Shown one piece after another: positions 61,120 to 64,000 of a stretch of DNA of 64,000 nucleotides. The translations under genes were made by a program, and so were the position numbers. The stretch's first letter is position 1; every line of letters begins with the position of its first letter. This DNA is from an uncultured Lachnospiraceae bacterium (GTDB lineage: Bacteria; Bacillota; Clostridia; Lachnospirales; Lachnospiraceae): contig CAJUMB010000003.1 in assembly GCA_910587105.1 (NCBI GenBank), positions 1-64,000 on the forward strand, in the 5' to 3' direction. The notes under the pieces were generated by a model, which saw only the letters and a program-made list of their open reading frames with translations, did not search any database and had not been told where the DNA came from.

Positions 61120-62556
61120 ATGGGTAATGAAACACATAGTTTGGCCATTGCAAGAATTCATTCTCTGCTTGATGCAGACAGTTTTGTGGAAATCGGCGGC
61201 TTGGTAACAGCCAGAAACACAGATTTCAACCTGGCTGATACAAAGACACCGTCTGACGGGGTCATCACCGGGTACGGTACAGCCGGAGGGAAACTAGTGT
61301 ATGTATACAGCCAGGATGTTTCCGTACTGAACGGAACAGTGGGTGAAATGCATGCGAAAAAGATTACCGGCCTATATGACCTGGCAATGAAGACCGGTGC
61401 GCCTGTGGTAGGTCTGCTGGACTGTGGCGGCATACGTCTCCAGGAGGCATCAGATGCGATGAATGCGTTTGGCGGAATTTATAGAAAACAGGCATTTGCG
61501 TCCGGTGTGATACCACAGATTACCGGGATTTTCGGCACCTGCGGGGGCGGGATGGCATTGATTCCTGCTCTGGCAGATTTTACTTTTATGGAAGCCCATG
61601 ACGGGAAACTGTTTGTGAATGCCCCCAATACCCTGGACGGCTGTCATGTATCCAAATGTGATACGGCAGGCGCCGGATTCCAGAGTGAGGAAACCGGGCT
61701 GATTGACGGTGTGGGAACGGCGGAGGAAGTGCTGGGGCAGATCCGCCAGATGATCGAACTGCTTCCCTCTAACAATGAAGATTATCTTCCCTATGAAGAA
61801 TGTGTGGACGATTTAAACCGGAGCTGTCCGGGCCTGGAAGACGGTGTAAAAGATACGGCGTCGGTATTGGTAAGAATTGCGGACAGCCATGTTTTCTTGG
61901 AGACAAAGGCTGACTATGGGAAGGATGTGGTAACTGGATTCATCCGGCTTAACGGAAATACCGTGGGCTGCGTGGCCAACAGAAGGTGTGTCTGTGGCCT
62001 GGATGGAAATGTGAAAGAGGATTTTGGCGGCGTGCTCTCTGCCAGAGGTGCCAAAAAAGCGGCAGAAATGGTGAAATTCTGCGACGCTTTTCAGATTCCC
62101 GTACTGACTCTCACTGATGTGAGCGGCTTTAAGGCCTCCAAGTGTTCGGAAAAGCATATGGCGAAAGCCGTGGGAAAACTCACTTATGCCTTTGCCAATG
62201 CCACAGTACCCAAGGTAAATGTAATTGTGGGAAAAGCTTATGGAAGTGCTTATGTGGCCATGAACAGTAAGTCAATCGGTGCGGATATGGTTTATGCCTG
62301 GCCGTCTGCTGAGGTTGGCACTATGGAGGCATCTATGGCAGCCAAGATTATGTATCCCGATGCCGATGCCGATACATGGAGAGAAAAAACGGCAGAGTAT
62401 CAGGCACTGCAGTCTAATGTGGTTTCTGCAGCGGGAAGGGGATATGTGGACACTGTGATTGCACCGGAGGACACCAGAAAATATGTGATCGGGGCTTTTG
62501 AGATGCTTTATACAAAAAGGGAGGACCGCCCTGGCAGAAAACATGGCACAGTTTAA
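61120..62556 (+). CDS. Carboxyltransferase subunit of a biotin-dependent decarboxylase
   Basis: 478 residues, two crotonase-type carboxyltransferase halves. GVITGYGTAGGKLVYVYSQD near residue 46, VVGLLDCGGIRLQEASDAM near residue 91, GIFGTCGGGMALIPALADF near residue 133, TLTDVSGFKASKCSE near residue 331 and GKAYGSAYVAMNSKSIGADM near residue 371 form the oxyanion-hole and binding motifs. It is like MmdA/GcdA and moves CO2 from an acyl-CoA to biotin. The acyl-CoA (methylmalonyl, malonyl or other) cannot be fixed from sequence. SD GGAGGG. Confidence 0.88.
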   Translation: MGNETHSLAIARIHSLLDADSFVEIGGLVTARNTDFNLADTKTPSDGVITGYGTAGGKLVYVYSQDVSVLNGTVGEMHAKKITGLYDLAMKTGAPVVGLLDCGGIRLQEASDAMNAFGGIYRKQAFASGVIPQITGIFGTCGGGMALIPALADFTFMEAHDGKLFVNAPNTLDGCHVSKCDTAGAGFQSEETGLIDGVGTAEEVLGQIRQMIELLPSNNEDYLPYEECVDDLNRSCPGLEDGVKDTASVLVRIADSHVFLETKADYGKDVVTGFIRLNGNTVGCVANRRCVCGLDGNVKEDFGGVLSARGAKKAAEMVKFCDAFQIPVLTLTDVSGFKASKCSEKHMAKAVGKLTYAFANATVPKVNVIVGKAYGSAYVAMNSKSIGADMVYAWPSAEVGTMEASMAAKIMYPDADADTWREKTAEYQALQSNVVSAAGRGYVDTVIAPEDTRKYVIGAFEMLYTKREDRPGRKHGTV

Positions 62557-62571
62557 GTGAGGTATGGTGAT

Positions 62572-63309
62572 ATGAAGCAAATATGGAAAAAAATCTGCAG
62601 CATTGCCTTGCTGGCTGTTGTCCTGCTGGGGTATACAGTCTGTCCGTATGCAGCCGCTGTGGAAGGGTCGGATGACAGTATGCAGGCAGGTCTGATTGGC
62701 ACTGCGGAGAGCCTTACACAGGCAATCGTGGAATTGAGCCAGGATGAGATTGACACTTACAAAGTCTCCGGTGATGCATTCACAGTGAGTGCAATGGAGG
62801 CGTGGGAGAGCAGCAGGGATGAGCTGGGAGAATTTAAAGCTCTGGGCAAGTCTGTGGCAGAGGAGACCGCAGACGGCTATTCAGTCACAATTTCCGTAGA
62901 ATTCTCCAATTATAATGCAGAGATGGTTTATCTCTATGATGAGACGGGGGTTCCCACATCATTTTCAATCAACACGCAGTATCCCATGTCCGTGCTTATG
63001 AAAAGGGCAGGCATGAACACGCTTATGGGCCTTGGAATTGTGTTTGCCATGCTGCTTTTCTTAACTGCGGTTATCTCTCTTTTCCGGTTTTTGGGAAGGA
63101 TTGAAGAAAAGTCCCAGCCAGAGGCAGAGGTGATCCCGGAGCCGCCGGTACCGGTGCAGATGCAGCCGCAGCCGGCCGTAGAGGAAACGGATAACAAAGA
63201 GCTGATTGCTGTGATTGCTGCAGCCATTGCGGCGTATGAGGGGACGTCTGCAGACCGTTTTGTAGTCCGTTCCATCAAAAAGGCAAACCGAAGAAGGAAC
63301 AGATGGTAA
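62572..63309 (+). CDS. Sodium-pump decarboxylase gamma-like subunit (OadG family)
   Basis: 245 residues from the ATG at 62572, which has GTGAGG 9 bases upstream. A signal peptide-like start (SIALLAVVLLGYTVC) is followed by an extracellular domain of about 110 residues, and one membrane segment (MGLGIVFAMLLFLTAVISLF, near residue 145) in the form typical of OadG. A Pro-rich linker and a basic tail (DRFVVRSIKKANRRRNRW) follow. The large outer domain, much longer than in classical OadG (~80 residues), is a Firmicute feature of unknown role. Confidence 0.82.
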   Translation: MKQIWKKICSIALLAVVLLGYTVCPYAAAVEGSDDSMQAGLIGTAESLTQAIVELSQDEIDTYKVSGDAFTVSAMEAWESSRDELGEFKALGKSVAEETADGYSVTISVEFSNYNAEMVYLYDETGVPTSFSINTQYPMSVLMKRAGMNTLMGLGIVFAMLLFLTAVISLFRFLGRIEEKSQPEAEVIPEPPVPVQMQPQPAVEETDNKELIAVIAAAIAAYEGTSADRFVVRSIKKANRRRNRW

Positions 63310-63351
63310 GACAGCAAAGTCATAATATAGAGAGCCAGGAGGAAAATGAGA

Positions 63352-63702
63352 ATGAAGAGTTATACAATTACGGTAAACGGAACGGCATATGATGTGGTAG
63401 TTGAGGAAAAAGAGGCAGGTGTCTCTGCTGCAGCTGCTGCAGCGCCGGCAGCCCCTGTGGCACAGATGTCTGCTAAAAGTGCAGGCGGCGCTGTGAAAGT
63501 GACGGCATCTGTTCCGGGTAAAGTATTTAAAGTTGAAGTAAAGGCGGGACAGGCTGTAAAAGCCGGTGATACAGTGGTGATTCTGGAGTCCATGAAAATG
63601 GAAATTCCGGTGGTTGCACCTCAGGACGGAACCATCGCAGCCATAGATGTAGCAGTGGGAGATTCAGTGGAAAATGGAGATACTTTAGCATCCATGAATT
63701 AG
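63352..63702 (+). CDS. Biotin carrier protein of the decarboxylase
   Basis: 116 residues from the ATG at 63352; AGGAGG ends 9 bases upstream, while the ATG at 63346 is only 3 bases from it. The N-terminal KSYTITVNGTAYDVVVEE leads to an Ala/Pro linker and a biotinyl domain with VILESMKMEIPV, where the Lys of ESMKM carries biotin. It shuttles CO2 from the carboxyltransferase to the membrane beta subunit. Confidence 0.93.
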   Translation: MKSYTITVNGTAYDVVVEEKEAGVSAAAAAAPAAPVAQMSAKSAGGAVKVTASVPGKVFKVEVKAGQAVKAGDTVVILESMKMEIPVVAPQDGTIAAIDVAVGDSVENGDTLASMN

Positions 63703-63718
63703 AACGGGAGGTAGTCAA

Positions 63719-64000
63719 ATGTCTTATGTTACAGAAACGTTGTCTAACCTGCTCCATCAAACTGCGTTTTGGAATCTGACATGGGGAAATTACCTGATGA
63801 TTCTGGTGGCACTGGTACTTCTGTATCTCGCCATTAAGCTGGGGTTTGAGCCCCTGCTTTTAGTACCCATTGCCTTTGGCATGCTTCTGGTGAATGTGTA
63901 TCCGGATATTATGCTGAGAATAGAGAACTCTTCCAACGGAATCGGCGGATTGCTGCACTATTTCTATCTGCTGGACGAATGGAGTATTCTGCCTTCGCTG
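63719..64000 (+). CDS. Sodium-pump decarboxylase beta subunit (partial)
   Basis: The 5' 94 codons only; the gene runs off the window. The ATG at 63719 has GGGAGG 7 bases upstream. The product has NLTWGNYLMILVALVLLYLAI and KLGFEPLLLVPIAFGMLLVN, as in OadB/GcdB beta subunits, which release CO2 from carboxybiotin and export sodium ions through several membrane segments. The order carboxyltransferase-gamma-biotin-beta is typical of such operons. Confidence 0.92.
   Translation, partial: MSYVTETLSNLLHQTAFWNLTWGNYLMILVALVLLYLAIKLGFEPLLLVPIAFGMLLVNVYPDIMLRIENSSNGIGGLLHYFYLLDEWSILPSL

Noticed and set aside
1..64000. tRNA, rRNA, CRISPR or complete IS element
   Set aside because: No cloverleaf, conserved rRNA stretch, regularly spaced repeats or transposase reading frame was recognised.

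Overview
The window looks like a chromosomal segment of a spore-forming, anaerobic, acetogenic Firmicute of the Lachnospiraceae, most like Blautia. That placement is an inference from gene content and protein style; no database was searched. It rests on a complete carbonyl branch of the Wood-Ljungdahl pathway, a trimeric NAD-type [FeFe]-hydrogenase, spoIVA and germination or spore-type hydrolases, strong SD sequences, and DUF families common in Lachnospiraceae. No rRNA, tRNA, CRISPR array or complete insertion sequence was seen.

Layout. 0-7.3 kb is accessory: a coiled-coil protein, an AgrC/LytTR-type two-component pair, a sigma-factor-like protein with region 2 only, two tandem paralogous single-pass membrane proteins, a secreted protein and a Uma2-like nuclease. 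From about 3 to 7.3 kb it is visibly AT-rich. 7.4-19.2 kb is housekeeping: rplS, lepB, rbgA, a LysM-GH18 protein, rnhB, yraN, pgeF, prs (minus strand), a DUF512 radical-SAM protein, der, plsY, gpsA and an aldo/keto reductase (minus).

19.4-32.9 kb is the acetyl-CoA synthase region. A His-rich small protein, a CooT-like nickel protein and a CooC ATPase come first. CODH (acsA), a second CooC-type ATPase, ACS (acsB), the corrinoid protein subunits (acsD, acsC), methyltransferase (acsE), the corrinoid-protein activator (acsV), a DUF3786 protein and a PHP phosphoesterase follow. Next, on the minus strand, are a sensory-type [FeFe]-hydrogenase/PAS protein and a SpoIIE-type phosphatase. They diverge from the hydC-hydB-hydA operon (36.0-40.3 kb). 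So one 21-kb block holds CO2/CO reduction to acetyl-CoA, nickel and corrinoid maturation, H2 oxidation or production, and a candidate H2/redox sensor. The methyl (folate) branch genes and any Rnf complex are not in the window.

40.5-52.1 kb carries a membrane-protein pair (DUF6077-like), spoIVA, a SleB-type cell-wall hydrolase, a membrane MutS-like ATPase, tyrS-alaS and an isolated flagellin gene. 52.2-60.8 kb has rpsU, cls, a CmpB-like membrane protein, a D,D-carboxypeptidase, a metallophosphoesterase, scpA-scpB, a zinc-dependent phospholipase C-like protein, a second D,D-carboxypeptidase and a stand-alone GGDEF protein. A ~160-bp MITE-like palindrome follows. The window ends in an operon for a sodium-pumping biotin-dependent decarboxylase (carboxyltransferase, gamma, biotin carrier, beta); the beta gene is cut by the window edge.
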